From the NCBI GenBank assembly GCA_030430575.1, contig JAUIKF010000015.1:62001-126000 (forward strand): DNA of 64,000 nucleotides, written 5' to 3'. The notes under the pieces are model-generated. The model ran no database searches. It saw nothing but the letters and a program-made list of their open reading frames with translations, and was not told the DNA's origin. The first letter of the stretch is position 1, and the number at the start of each line of letters is the position of its first letter. The stretch is from Bacteroidia bacterium (GTDB lineage: Bacteria > Bacteroidota > Bacteroidia > J057). Made by a program: the position numbers and the translations under genes. Shown piece after piece: positions 36,314-44,847 of this stretch.

Positions 36314-36895
36314 TTGAAAAAAAAGATTTCAGAAGCGGAGATCATCGCCGGCATTCAAGCCACTGGGGCACAGCGGCAGCAGTACGCGGGATGGCTCTAT
36401 GAAAAATATTTCGACTTCATCTATGCAGGCGCCAAACGCTACAGCTTGTCCTTCGAACAAGCTCACGACGCCTACGGAGACGCTATCATCAAGGTCTGCC
36501 AACAAATCCAAAAAGGCGCCTATGAAGGCAAAGGGAAGCTATCTTCCTACCTTTTTCGCGCTTTTCTTAACCGATGTGTAGATATTATTCGCCGCAATGC
36601 GTCTTATATCCAACAGGAAGACATTGCTGCGCATTATGACTTGCCTGCTACGGCCAAGGGGATCTTGGAAGAAATGGAACATGCAGAGCAGTGGGAAGCA
36701 GTCAATGCCGCGATGGACGACCTGGGGGATAAGTGCAAACGCTTGCTGCTCGATACGGAGTATTATGGCTATAGCCTGGAGGAGGTCGCCCAACGAACGG
36801 GCTACAACAAAGCCGCTACCGTCGCCAATATGAAGTATCGCTGCCTCAAGCGACTCAAGGACTTATTAAAAACCAAGCAAACAGGCCAATCATGA
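36314..36895 (+). CDS. ECF-type RNA polymerase sigma factor
   Basis: 193 residues. Region 2 is visible as LYEKYFDFIYAGAKRYSL...AHDAYGDAIIKVCQQI and LSSYLFRAFLNRCVDIIRR; region 4 as LLLDTEYYGYSLEEVAQRTGY with the helix-turn-helix and KYRCLKRLKDLL. The start is TTG 36314 because there is no in-frame ATG nearby upstream. The stop overlaps the ATG of the next gene (ATGA), so the two are translationally coupled, as is usual for ECF sigma and anti-sigma pairs. Confidence 0.88.
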   Translation: MKKKISEAEIIAGIQATGAQRQQYAGWLYEKYFDFIYAGAKRYSLSFEQAHDAYGDAIIKVCQQIQKGAYEGKGKLSSYLFRAFLNRCVDIIRRNASYIQQEDIAAHYDLPATAKGILEEMEHAEQWEAVNAAMDDLGDKCKRLLLDTEYYGYSLEEVAQRTGYNKAATVANMKYRCLKRLKDLLKTKQTGQS

Positions 36896-37632
36896 AAGAC
36901 GAAAACCTCGATCAAATCACGTTATTTGATCAATATATCACCCATCAGATGAGCGAATCGGACAGATTAACATTTGAACAACGCTTGCAGGAAGACAAGA
37001 GCCTGAAGGCAGATTTTGCTGCTTTTTTGAAGAGCAAGGAATTGCTGTATAAGGCAGGGTATCAGGAGGAAAAGGCCCTTTTTGAAGCTAAGCGTGCAGG
37101 TTTGCAGCAGCGAAAAAAGCGTGTGCTCCAGCTCCGCACGCGCATGATGATTGCGGCAGCTATTACGATATTGGTCGCTTTGGCCTTTATTTTCATGCCC
37201 TCGTCAGGCCCTATAGATTCTCAGGAACTATTTGCTGCCTATTATGAGGCACCAGAAGTGCCAACGACCCTTTCTCCTGATCAAGATAGCCTACTGCGAG
37301 TCGCTGATTTGGCATTTGATGAAAAGGAATTCACGGTAGCTCATGAGGTTTATGCTACCCTTAATCTCTCTGATTTTTCGGCCGCCGAAAAATCACGAAT
37401 TGCGCTCTTCCAGGGCATCTGTGCCCTGGAGTTGAATGAATTCGGCGATGCTCGACGTTACTTCAACGATGCCGTTCAGCATGAGGAGGAAGCTCAGTGG
37501 TACAGCGCCCTGAGCTGGCTGAAGGAGCCTGATGGCCTGGAACAGGCGAAGGCGGCGCTTCAGGGGATTGTAGAGGCTGAAAGCCATTTTTATGGGGAGA
37601 AGGCGAAGGAGTTGTTGGGGGCGTTGGAGTAG
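36892..37632 (+). CDS. Putative anti-sigma factor with one membrane helix and periplasmic TPR-like domain
   Basis: 246 residues. The N-terminal cytoplasmic part (FDQYITHQMSESDRLTFEQRL, about residues 12-32) resembles the helical sigma-binding start of Bacteroidota anti-sigma proteins; it lacks a zinc HxxxCxxC motif. A single helix (MMIAAAITILVALAFIFM, about 84-101) follows, then a helical, TPR-like C-terminal domain (VADLAFDEKEFTVAHEVYATL, ALELNEFGDARRYFNDAV) probably outside the inner membrane. It likely holds the upstream sigma factor until a signal arrives; the signal is unknown. Confidence 0.78.
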   Translation: MKDENLDQITLFDQYITHQMSESDRLTFEQRLQEDKSLKADFAAFLKSKELLYKAGYQEEKALFEAKRAGLQQRKKRVLQLRTRMMIAAAITILVALAFIFMPSSGPIDSQELFAAYYEAPEVPTTLSPDQDSLLRVADLAFDEKEFTVAHEVYATLNLSDFSAAEKSRIALFQGICALELNEFGDARRYFNDAVQHEEEAQWYSALSWLKEPDGLEQAKAALQGIVEAESHFYGEKAKELLGALE

Positions 37633-37736
37633 ATACTAGGAAAGTTCAAGCTCAAACTCCAGTACAAGTTCAAGCAGATTTTCCTCTTATACTTTAGACC
37701 TGATAGAATGTCCGTTTTGACTTTTGGCCGCTTTTT

Positions 37737-37817
37737 GAACCATATAAGGCATTTAAGGGCATATAAGGTCAAAAAGGCAGTTTTCTTCTATGTTCTTATA
37801 TGCCTTATATGGTTTTC
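37737..37817. repeat. GAACCATATAAG inverted repeat, copy 2
   Basis: GAACCATATAAGGCATTTAAGG pairs with CTTATATGCCTTATATGGTTTTC. Second copy of the element at 9043-9133, here between convergent genes. Confidence 0.7.
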
Positions 37818-37822
37818 GTTAC

Positions 37823-37854
37823 CAATCTGTGAAAATCTGAGAAATCTGTGGTGA
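37823..37854. repeat. CACAGATT repeat copy
   Basis: CAATCTGTGAAAATCTGAGA followed by AATCTGTGGTGAA is the reverse orientation of the CCACGGATTACACAGATT family. Confidence 0.65.
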
Positions 37855-37885
37855 AATTTCAGGGTTATTGCCCAAATTATTTTTC

Positions 37886-39844
37886 CTACTTCTTCCTAAT
37901 AATCGCCGCATAGCCGCCGCCTTTGGCCAGCTTGGTTTCAATTTTATCCCCTTTTACCACTGACATCGTCTCTATCTTATAATCCTGGGCATTCCTCCCT
38001 GCATTGACACCATCTTTCATCGACTTCATTTCATAATTACCTTCCCCTAAAAAAGAAAGGTCTATTTCAAATTCACGGGCTACCCAATCGGTCATGCCGC
38101 CGATATACCAATTCTCTCCTCGCCGTCTAGCGACGACGATATACTCCGCCACCCTGCCGGCCAGCACCACGGTCTCATCCCACACGGTGGGGATTTCGGT
38201 AATGAAATCTACCGACTCTTGTTCCTTATAGTAGATCGTCGGCGACTCACACATCATCTGAAGCGGCGCTTCAAAGACGACGTACATCGCGACTTGATGG
38301 GCACGGGTGCCCATGCTCATGGGGCGCGACCAGCGCGGTGAATAATTGACCTTATTGGTATTGATCATGGAACCAGGGGTGAAATCCATAGGCCCGGCTG
38401 CCATTCTGATAAATGGGATCGTCACATTGTGTTTGGGGGTAATAATATCACTCCACTTGTTTTGCTCATTGCCCAAAACCCCTTCATAGTTCACCAGGTT
38501 GGGCCAAACACGCTCTATGCCCGCAGGCTTAAATGCACCATGATAGTCTACTAGAAGATGGTATTTGGCGGCTATTTCAGCAATTTTCTCATAGGATTCG
38601 ACGACATACTGATCACTGCGCTGCATGAAATCCACTTTCACCCCCGCAGCGCCCCAACTGCTGTAGAGTTTGAGAATGGTATCGGGCGTTTCGTAAAGCG
38701 GTTTCCAGAGGACCCATAAGATGATACCGACGTTTTTGCTGGTGGCATATTTGATCAATTCAGGGACATCCAGGTCTTCGTTATCATCCAAGATCTCAGT
38801 GGTAGATTTGGTCCACCCTTCGTCGAGAATGACGTATTCGATGCCGTTTTTGGAAGCAAAATCGATGTAGTATTGATAGGTCTCCATGTTGAGGCCCGCC
38901 TCGAAATCTACTCCGTAGATGTTGTTGGCATTGTACCAGTCCCAGGCGACTTTGCCGGGCCTGATCCAATCGGCATCGGGGATTTTTGAGGCTGGAGAAA
39001 GCTGGGTGACGAGGTTGCTTTCTACAAACGTGCGGTCGTCATCGCTGATGATAAACACTCGCCACGGATAGGCTCTCCCGCCATCTACCTGCGCGATATA
39101 ATCGGCTTTCTCTACCAGAAGTTGGTCCCGGTCTGGGCTTAATTGCACATTGGGAATGGCTTTTAAGACATATTTGGGGAAAGTAGCCGAAAAGCTATTT
39201 TCCTTATCCTTTTCGAGAAACATCCCTGGGTAGTTTTGAAGGGAGGCTTCGGTAAAAAGCACTTTTGCATAAGGCGTTTCAAACATCACAGGGAGGCTGC
39301 AAAAGTCCCCTTCTTTGATCTCAGCGATCTTTTTGTCCAAGTATTGGCGTTCGTTATGCGAATACATGGAGGTTTCTTGTGGGAAAAAAGAGCGGGAATC
39401 CTTTGGAAAAGTAAGGGCCATCTGCTCATGGGTTACGATGGTAGATTTGGCACTTTGATCCACAAACCGATAGCCTACGCCGTCGTCATACACCCTACAG
39501 ATCAGTTGATATTTTCCTTTAAAGGATAAGGTCAACTGGCTGTATTCACTTTCTATGTGTGCGTCTTTATTCGGTACCTGTACGGTGATAGTCTCGAATA
39601 AATCCTCTACCTCATCACGCTTCAATTGGGGAGATTTCCCCAAGACTCGCCCATTGCCCATGTCCATGGTGACTATCGCCTTTTCAATGACATTGACATG
39701 GTCTAGCCTGATTTCCATAGAGATGACCTCCGTTAGGTCAAACTCGACCTCGATTCTCCCATTGGGCGAACTGACAGAAAGTGGAAAGGCCATCCCTATA
39801 TTTGCGAGGCAAATAAGGAAGGAAAGGGTAAGGGTTAATTTCAT
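37886..39844 (-). CDS. Glycoside hydrolase family 97 (retaining-type features)
   Basis: 652 residues from ATG 39844, which starts a normal signal peptide (MKLTLTLSFLICLANIGMAF). The GH97 layout is present: N-terminal beta-sandwich (SVSSPNGRIEVEFDL), catalytic barrel with VAWDWYNANN, YVILDEGW, GIILWVLW, GVKVDFMQRSDQ, LLVDYHGAFKPAGIERVWPN and NYEGVLGNE, then a C-terminal sheet. The Asp in VKVDFM (about residue 404) and the Glu in YEGVLG (about 453) match the nucleophile and acid/base reported for the retaining alpha-galactosidase BtGH97b, so alpha-galactosidase-like activity is more likely than SusB-type alpha-glucosidase. Periplasmic. It sits 10 bp after the oxidoreductase gene. Confidence 0.9.
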   Translation of the reverse strand: MKLTLTLSFLICLANIGMAFPLSVSSPNGRIEVEFDLTEVISMEIRLDHVNVIEKAIVTMDMGNGRVLGKSPQLKRDEVEDLFETITVQVPNKDAHIESEYSQLTLSFKGKYQLICRVYDDGVGYRFVDQSAKSTIVTHEQMALTFPKDSRSFFPQETSMYSHNERQYLDKKIAEIKEGDFCSLPVMFETPYAKVLFTEASLQNYPGMFLEKDKENSFSATFPKYVLKAIPNVQLSPDRDQLLVEKADYIAQVDGGRAYPWRVFIISDDDRTFVESNLVTQLSPASKIPDADWIRPGKVAWDWYNANNIYGVDFEAGLNMETYQYYIDFASKNGIEYVILDEGWTKSTTEILDDNEDLDVPELIKYATSKNVGIILWVLWKPLYETPDTILKLYSSWGAAGVKVDFMQRSDQYVVESYEKIAEIAAKYHLLVDYHGAFKPAGIERVWPNLVNYEGVLGNEQNKWSDIITPKHNVTIPFIRMAAGPMDFTPGSMINTNKVNYSPRWSRPMSMGTRAHQVAMYVVFEAPLQMMCESPTIYYKEQESVDFITEIPTVWDETVVLAGRVAEYIVVARRRGENWYIGGMTDWVAREFEIDLSFLGEGNYEMKSMKDGVNAGRNAQDYKIETMSVVKGDKIETKLAKGGGYAAIIRKK

Positions 39845-39854
39845 TTTATAATTA

Positions 39855-41198
39855 TCAAAAATCCCTATAAGGTGCATCTAAGAAAGCATTGGCTTCTTCC
39901 TCATCAAACCTGGAAGCTTCACTGTTCCAATGAAGGGTCTTATTGGGGAAGCGCCCTGCGATCACACCTAGCAAAATAGTCTCTGTAAGCCTCGCTGCAT
40001 AGGAAAAGGGAGCGGTACATTGCCCCTCTCCCAGGCAAGCATTTACAAATTGATGGTAATGCTTTTTCCCTTCTGCTTCATAATCCCTGATCGGCGCGCC
40101 TATTTGACCTGAAGCTGTTACCTTGGCAATATCTTCGGTGAGGTCTTGGTATGCGCCATCAATGATCAACCTGGGAAGCTCCATGAAGTGAGGCAGGAGA
40201 AGCCTCCCTTTTTCCCCAACAAACATCGCCCCTTGGCTGGGAAGCTTCTGGTTATCAGGGAGTTTTAGGTCTTTGTGTTTCTTAGGCGCGCCTTCTCCGT
40301 CATACCAAACCCATTTGAACTTCTCTGTGGTGTATTGGGTTCCTGGAAATTCATAGGTGACGATATTGTGCTCTGGAAAGCCATAACCATTGGGTTTCCG
40401 GCACTTGTTTTTGATGGTTTTGGGAATGTCCAATTCGAGTGCATTATAGGGCGTATCAAAAATATGCACGCCCATATCGCCTAGTGTACCGCAGCCATAA
40501 TCCACCAGCTTTCGCCAATTGGCAGGATGATAAACGCCTTCTTTGTAGGGCCGCTCAGCAGAGGTGCCTAGCCACAGATTCCAATCCAAATGCTCGGGAA
40601 TAGGGTCTGCACCCGCAGGCGCTGGACCATCATATCCCCAGTTTTTGGGGGACCAGGCATGCACGGTTTTGACTTTTCCCACAATCCCCGATTGGATCAA
40701 CAACGTCGCCAATTTATAATCATAAAAAGAATGCACCTGAATGCCCATCTGGGTGACGAGGTTTTTGTCTTCGGCCAGTTTGCGCATCGCTCTTGCCTCA
40801 GTCACATGGTGGGTGAGCGGCTTCTGGCAATAAACGGCTTTGCCCATTTCCATGGCCATCATCGACGCTGGCGCATGGGTGTGGTCAGGCGCTGAGACCA
40901 CAACAGCATCTATCTGGCTCCCCAACTCCTTGAGCATCACGCGATAATCGGCAAATATCTTTGCGTTAGGATACAGCTTATGCGCCGCTGCCAAGGTATT
41001 GGCATCTACATCACATAAAGCGGTGATTTCTACCGCATCATGTGAAGCAAATGATTTGAGGTCTTCGGCCCCCATGCCGCCTACACCGATATGGGCTGTC
41101 CGAAGCTTGCCGTCTTTGGATAAAGCCCAAACGCCAGCAGGCAAGAGGCTCGCCGATGCGATGGCGGCGGTGTTTTTGACAAAATCTCTTCTTTTCAT
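39855..41198 (-). CDS. Gfo/Idh/MocA-family oxidoreductase with Tat-like signal
   Basis: 447 residues. The N-terminus MKRRDFVKNTAAIASASLLP is a twin-arginine type export signal. The Rossmann loop is HIGVGGMGAEDL (about 35-46) with ALCDVD as the ribose contact; VSAPDHTHAP and YCQKPLTHHV supply the conserved Lys of the family. A C-terminal substrate domain follows (NWRKLVDYGCGTLGDMGVHIFDTP). It should oxidise a sugar or sugar derivative with NAD(P). Its close linkage to GH97 suggests a shared galactoside or related substrate; this is inference. Confidence 0.9.
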   Translation of the reverse strand: MKRRDFVKNTAAIASASLLPAGVWALSKDGKLRTAHIGVGGMGAEDLKSFASHDAVEITALCDVDANTLAAAHKLYPNAKIFADYRVMLKELGSQIDAVVVSAPDHTHAPASMMAMEMGKAVYCQKPLTHHVTEARAMRKLAEDKNLVTQMGIQVHSFYDYKLATLLIQSGIVGKVKTVHAWSPKNWGYDGPAPAGADPIPEHLDWNLWLGTSAERPYKEGVYHPANWRKLVDYGCGTLGDMGVHIFDTPYNALELDIPKTIKNKCRKPNGYGFPEHNIVTYEFPGTQYTTEKFKWVWYDGEGAPKKHKDLKLPDNQKLPSQGAMFVGEKGRLLLPHFMELPRLIIDGAYQDLTEDIAKVTASGQIGAPIRDYEAEGKKHYHQFVNACLGEGQCTAPFSYAARLTETILLGVIAGRFPNKTLHWNSEASRFDEEEANAFLDAPYRDF

Positions 41199-41222
41199 GT
41201 CGGATAGGCAGTTATGATTGGA

Positions 41223-42659
41223 TTAATATTTCTTTTCTGGTGCAAACAATTCATCTAAGACTAGGGAATGCTCTACCAGCCCTAAGCTATGCATATTATG
41301 CTTGATCCCAAAGGGCGTGATCATCGTCGTTGTCACTCGTTTTTTGGTTTTAGAAAGGCGCATGAAAGCCCATAGGCGTTGGCGTAGGCGCTCGGCGTAG
41401 TCCTTGGTCAAGGTAAATTCACTGTTGTAAAATTTGATCTCAAATAGATGGATAACGCGGTCAGCTCGCTCCATGATCATGTCGATCTGCAAGCCTTTTT
41501 CTTCTTCGGTGGCTTTTTTCAAAAAGGAAAAAGAGGTCGTATACACCCCGCCAACGCCCAGGGCTTGCTTGATCTGGGGCACATGCTTCATGCAAATGCC
41601 TTCAAAGGCGTAACCGCACCAGATTTTGAAGGCTTGAGTTTGGCTTAATTGCTGCCATGTTTTTGTCTCTCCAGAAGCATTAGGTTCAATAAATTGCAAG
41701 TAAAAAAGGGAATATTCATTTGTGAGACGGTATAATTTGCCCTTTTTCTTTTTGCCAAAAGGCTGGTAGGCCATGATGAAATCTGACTGGACCAGGTCTT
41801 CCAATATCCGCGTAACAGAACCTCCATTTGGGACTTTACCATTCGCAATAATCTCGGTTCTACTGAGTCCTTTGCTGTTTTGGGACAAGGTTCGAAGGAT
41901 CTCGAAGGGATAGGGTGAATCGTCAAACAGTTCTTCATACAAACGAGAAAACTCATTTTTTAACAACTCATTTTCCCCAAAACATATCCGATCTACATTT
42001 TGAATAACACTTTCCTCTGGAACTACTGCCTCCAAATATAGTGGAATCCCTCCCATGACCATATATAGTTGTGTGATATCGTAGCGAGGGAAATTGATAT
42101 GGCGAGATGTCAGGTAGGTTTCTGTTTCTGCTAAGGTAAAAGGTTTAAGATGGATGTACTTCGTCACCCGATTGTGTAAACCGCCTTTGTCATTGATGAC
42201 TTTTTTGATAATCCAGGAAGAAACGGACCCACAAAGGACAATGACAAGGTTTTGCTGTTCCGCCCAATCATTCCAAAAATGCCCAAGGAAATCCAAAAAA
42301 CCAGATGCTGGATCAGCCAGCCAGGATAGTTCATCAAAAAACAAAACAGCCTTCCGGTCTTTTTTCAGGAGGGGTTTCAAATGAAGGCGCAATTGAAAAA
42401 AAGCATCCAGCCAATCTTTGGGTTGCTCCACTTCTTTTCCAGAAAGCAGTTGCAGGGTATTTCTGAAAGTCCTCAGTTGCTGTTCAGGGCTTGCATGTCT
42501 GACCCCAGTCTGTTTGAAAACAATATGCTTTTCATAGACAGAATTGACCAAAAAGGTCTTACCTACCCGCCGCCTTCCTACGATAGCGATCATCTCTGCC
42601 TTTTTGGATTCGAGGGCTTTTAATAGGATATTTTGCTCTTCTTTTCTGCCTATGAACAT
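41223..42659 (-). CDS. ATPase_2/DUF234-type P-loop ATPase
   Basis: 478 residues from ATG 42659, where similarity starts (MFIGRKEEQNILLKAL). Walker A is GRRRVGKT (residues 28-35), Walker B VLFFDELSWL (about 104), and ILCGS-like VIVLCGSVSSW is the sensor segment. A winged helix (LSRTEIIANGKVPNGGSVTRILEDL) and the DUF234 C-terminal nuclease-like domain (MIMERADRVIHLFEIKFYNSEF, with D/E-xK pattern) follow. Such archaeal-type ATPases are common in Bacteroidota and their role is unsettled. The promoter coincides with a perfect palindrome. Confidence 0.87.
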   Translation of the reverse strand: MFIGRKEEQNILLKALESKKAEMIAIVGRRRVGKTFLVNSVYEKHIVFKQTGVRHASPEQQLRTFRNTLQLLSGKEVEQPKDWLDAFFQLRLHLKPLLKKDRKAVLFFDELSWLADPASGFLDFLGHFWNDWAEQQNLVIVLCGSVSSWIIKKVINDKGGLHNRVTKYIHLKPFTLAETETYLTSRHINFPRYDITQLYMVMGGIPLYLEAVVPEESVIQNVDRICFGENELLKNEFSRLYEELFDDSPYPFEILRTLSQNSKGLSRTEIIANGKVPNGGSVTRILEDLVQSDFIMAYQPFGKKKKGKLYRLTNEYSLFYLQFIEPNASGETKTWQQLSQTQAFKIWCGYAFEGICMKHVPQIKQALGVGGVYTTSFSFLKKATEEEKGLQIDMIMERADRVIHLFEIKFYNSEFTLTKDYAERLRQRLWAFMRLSKTKKRVTTTMITPFGIKHNMHSLGLVEHSLVLDELFAPEKKY

Positions 42660-42670
42660 GATTAATAGCG

Positions 42671-42710
42671 TTTTGCCAAAAGTAGTAAAATAATACAACT
42701 TTTGGCAAAA
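42671..42710 (-). promoter_or_regulatory. Palindromic promoter/operator of the DUF234 ATPase gene
   Basis: TTTTGCCAAAAGT (42671-42683) and ACTTTTGGCAAAA (42698-42710) are perfect complements with a 14-base spacer. On the minus strand TTG (42708-42706), a 21-base spacer and TACTTTTG (42684-42677) match the Bacteroidota promoter consensus closely, and both boxes lie within the palindrome arms. A repressor binding the palindrome would block the promoter, so autoregulation is plausible. Confidence 0.6.
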
Positions 42711-42817
42711 ACTTGATTTGAGCAATGTTTCCAATTTTTTGGAGTACTACAATAGTTGATTCGTGTTTTATTGTTAATTTCAAAACAGGAATAATACTAC
42801 CCCCTAATTAAGGCCAA

Positions 42818-44707
42818 ATGAAGCCAGAAAAGCCAGAGCAAAAACCAGACAACATCATCAGTGAAATCGTATTTGATCCTTCTTTGAGGAATATGAATAA
42901 CCTCAAGGTATCAGGGAACAACAGAAAAGATGGGCTTGAAATAATACCCTCTTTATCCAAAGTAAACATTTTTGTGGGGGAGAATAATTCAGGGAAAAGT
43001 CGTTTGATAAGAGGGTTGTTAGGGGATAAGGATTTTTCCTTTAATTTGAGGAGGGTAAATAATGTAAAAAAGAATTTTGAGAAATCTATTACTGAGTTCA
43101 AGAAAAAAATAAATGCGCAATCTCGTATTTTTCATGGATCGATAATGGGGCGGTATTATCAAAAAATATTGGATTATGGAATCCCTGAATTTTTAAATCA
43201 AAAGTATAATATACACGAAGAACTTATTAGTCCTTTACACAATATCCTGCATAGTGGAAATAATGATGTAGAATTAAGGGGTAATCGTGATTATATTAAT
43301 TTTTCAACAAGCATTGAGATTATTATTGAAGATTTTGAACCTTTAATTCCCAAAGAACCAATTCCAAATTTTGACAAAATCTATATCCCTATATTAAGAG
43401 GGTTAAGAGCAATTGGAAATAAAAAAACAGAATCGGAATTCCATTTTAATACAGAACAAGATAATTATAGAAGAAGGACTCAAAAAGATTATTTCCTCTT
43501 CAACGGGGATGATAAATTTATGGTCGATGAAGACTCTATTTTTACAGGACTTGGATTATTTAATGACTTAAAGGCGCACTTACTGGGGTCGCATGAAAAA
43601 AGAGAAAAAGCCAGAAAATTTGAAGATTTTTTGAAGCGTTCATTTTTCAATGGGGCAAAAGTAGAACTAGTCCCAATGGTCGAAGATGATGTTGTGCATA
43701 TCAAAATTGGCGAAGGAAATGAATTTCCCATTCATCAATTAGGGGACGGCATTCAATCCATTATTATCTTAACCTACCCCATTTTCTTTTCTGAGGCAGA
43801 GAATTTATTGGTTTTTATAGAAGAACCTGAATTGCACCTTCATCCTGGGATGCAAAGGATATTGCTAGAAACCTACCTTAATGAGCCTGAATTCCAAAAA
43901 TGTCAGTTTTTCCTCACAACTCATTCCAATCACTTTCTGGACATGACACTTGATTTCGAGGATATCTCCATTTACACAGTGAAAAAAAATGGCAAAACTG
44001 AAGAATGTTTAATTGAGAATGTAAAATCCCCTGATAACAATACGCTTGAGCTTCTTGGGGTGAGGAACTCATCAGTGTATTTAACAAACTGTACCATTTG
44101 GGTGGAAGGAATTACAGATAGAATTTATATCCGCAGATTCTTAGAACTGATTCAAGAGCAAGAAAAAGAAAAAACAAACTTCAAAGAAGATATTCATTAC
44201 TCCTTTGTCGAATATGGAGGGAACAATATTACGCATTGGTCATTTCTTGAAGAGGATGAGTCAAATCCAACAAATATTGATGTTGAAACTCTCTGTGGTA
44301 AGCTCTTTTTAATTAGTGATCGTGATAAGAATAAAGAGGAAAGGCATGAAAAATTAAAGAAGGCCTTAAAGAAACGCTTTTATTTACTTGAATGCCTTGA
44401 GATTGAAAATATTTTGCCAAAAGAGACTCTTATTATGACTGTAGAGGGAATTTGTAAGAAGAAAGGGCCGAACTTTTCAGTGAATAAATTTGAGTATGCA
44501 GATTATAAGAACATGAAATTAGGCGAGTTCATAGATCAGAACTTTAAGGATCGAGGCAAAACCTTCAAAGGAAAATCAGGCTCAATTAATAGTGCCTATA
44601 AACTTGATTTTGCGAATGAGGCGGTTAAGCATTTAGGCAAACTATCTGGAGAATCGGAAAAGTTAGCAAAAGAATTACTGGCATTCATTAAAGAAAACAA
44701 TGTTTGA
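42818..44707 (+). CDS. OLD-like ATPase-TOPRIM protein
   Basis: 629 residues. An ABC-type ATPase half has Walker A GENNSGKS (54-61), the signature-like HQLGDGIQSIIIL, Walker B LLVFIEEPELHLHP (about 328-341) and the switch THSNHF (about 368). A TOPRIM half has VEGITDRIYIRRFLEL (catalytic Glu, about 428) and LISDRDKN (DxD, about 498). This matches class 1 OLD-family nucleases; a fused PARIS-type AriA-AriB protein is an alternative. No GajB-like helicase or reverse transcriptase is next to it. The gene is clearly AT-richer than its neighbours, suggesting transfer. A defence role is likely but not shown. Confidence 0.85.
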   Translation: MKPEKPEQKPDNIISEIVFDPSLRNMNNLKVSGNNRKDGLEIIPSLSKVNIFVGENNSGKSRLIRGLLGDKDFSFNLRRVNNVKKNFEKSITEFKKKINAQSRIFHGSIMGRYYQKILDYGIPEFLNQKYNIHEELISPLHNILHSGNNDVELRGNRDYINFSTSIEIIIEDFEPLIPKEPIPNFDKIYIPILRGLRAIGNKKTESEFHFNTEQDNYRRRTQKDYFLFNGDDKFMVDEDSIFTGLGLFNDLKAHLLGSHEKREKARKFEDFLKRSFFNGAKVELVPMVEDDVVHIKIGEGNEFPIHQLGDGIQSIIILTYPIFFSEAENLLVFIEEPELHLHPGMQRILLETYLNEPEFQKCQFFLTTHSNHFLDMTLDFEDISIYTVKKNGKTEECLIENVKSPDNNTLELLGVRNSSVYLTNCTIWVEGITDRIYIRRFLELIQEQEKEKTNFKEDIHYSFVEYGGNNITHWSFLEEDESNPTNIDVETLCGKLFLISDRDKNKEERHEKLKKALKKRFYLLECLEIENILPKETLIMTVEGICKKKGPNFSVNKFEYADYKNMKLGEFIDQNFKDRGKTFKGKSGSINSAYKLDFANEAVKHLGKLSGESEKLAKELLAFIKENNV

Positions 44708-44807
44708 GACTACTTGAATTTCTCCAAACTACCAAAAAAACGGGCCGCCAAAACCATGACGACCCATTCCATCAAATCTATTTTATTTCTTCAATTCAGC
44801 CCCTCAC

Positions 44808-44847
44808 TTAATTTTTTAAATTTTGTCTTCAAAATTTAAAAAATTAA
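44808..44847 (-). terminator. 18-bp AT-rich terminator overlapping a stop codon
   Basis: The arms 44808-44825 and 44830-44847 are perfect complements around TCTT. The TAA stop of the acyl-CoA dehydrogenase gene (44844-44846) lies in the stem. Confidence 0.7.
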
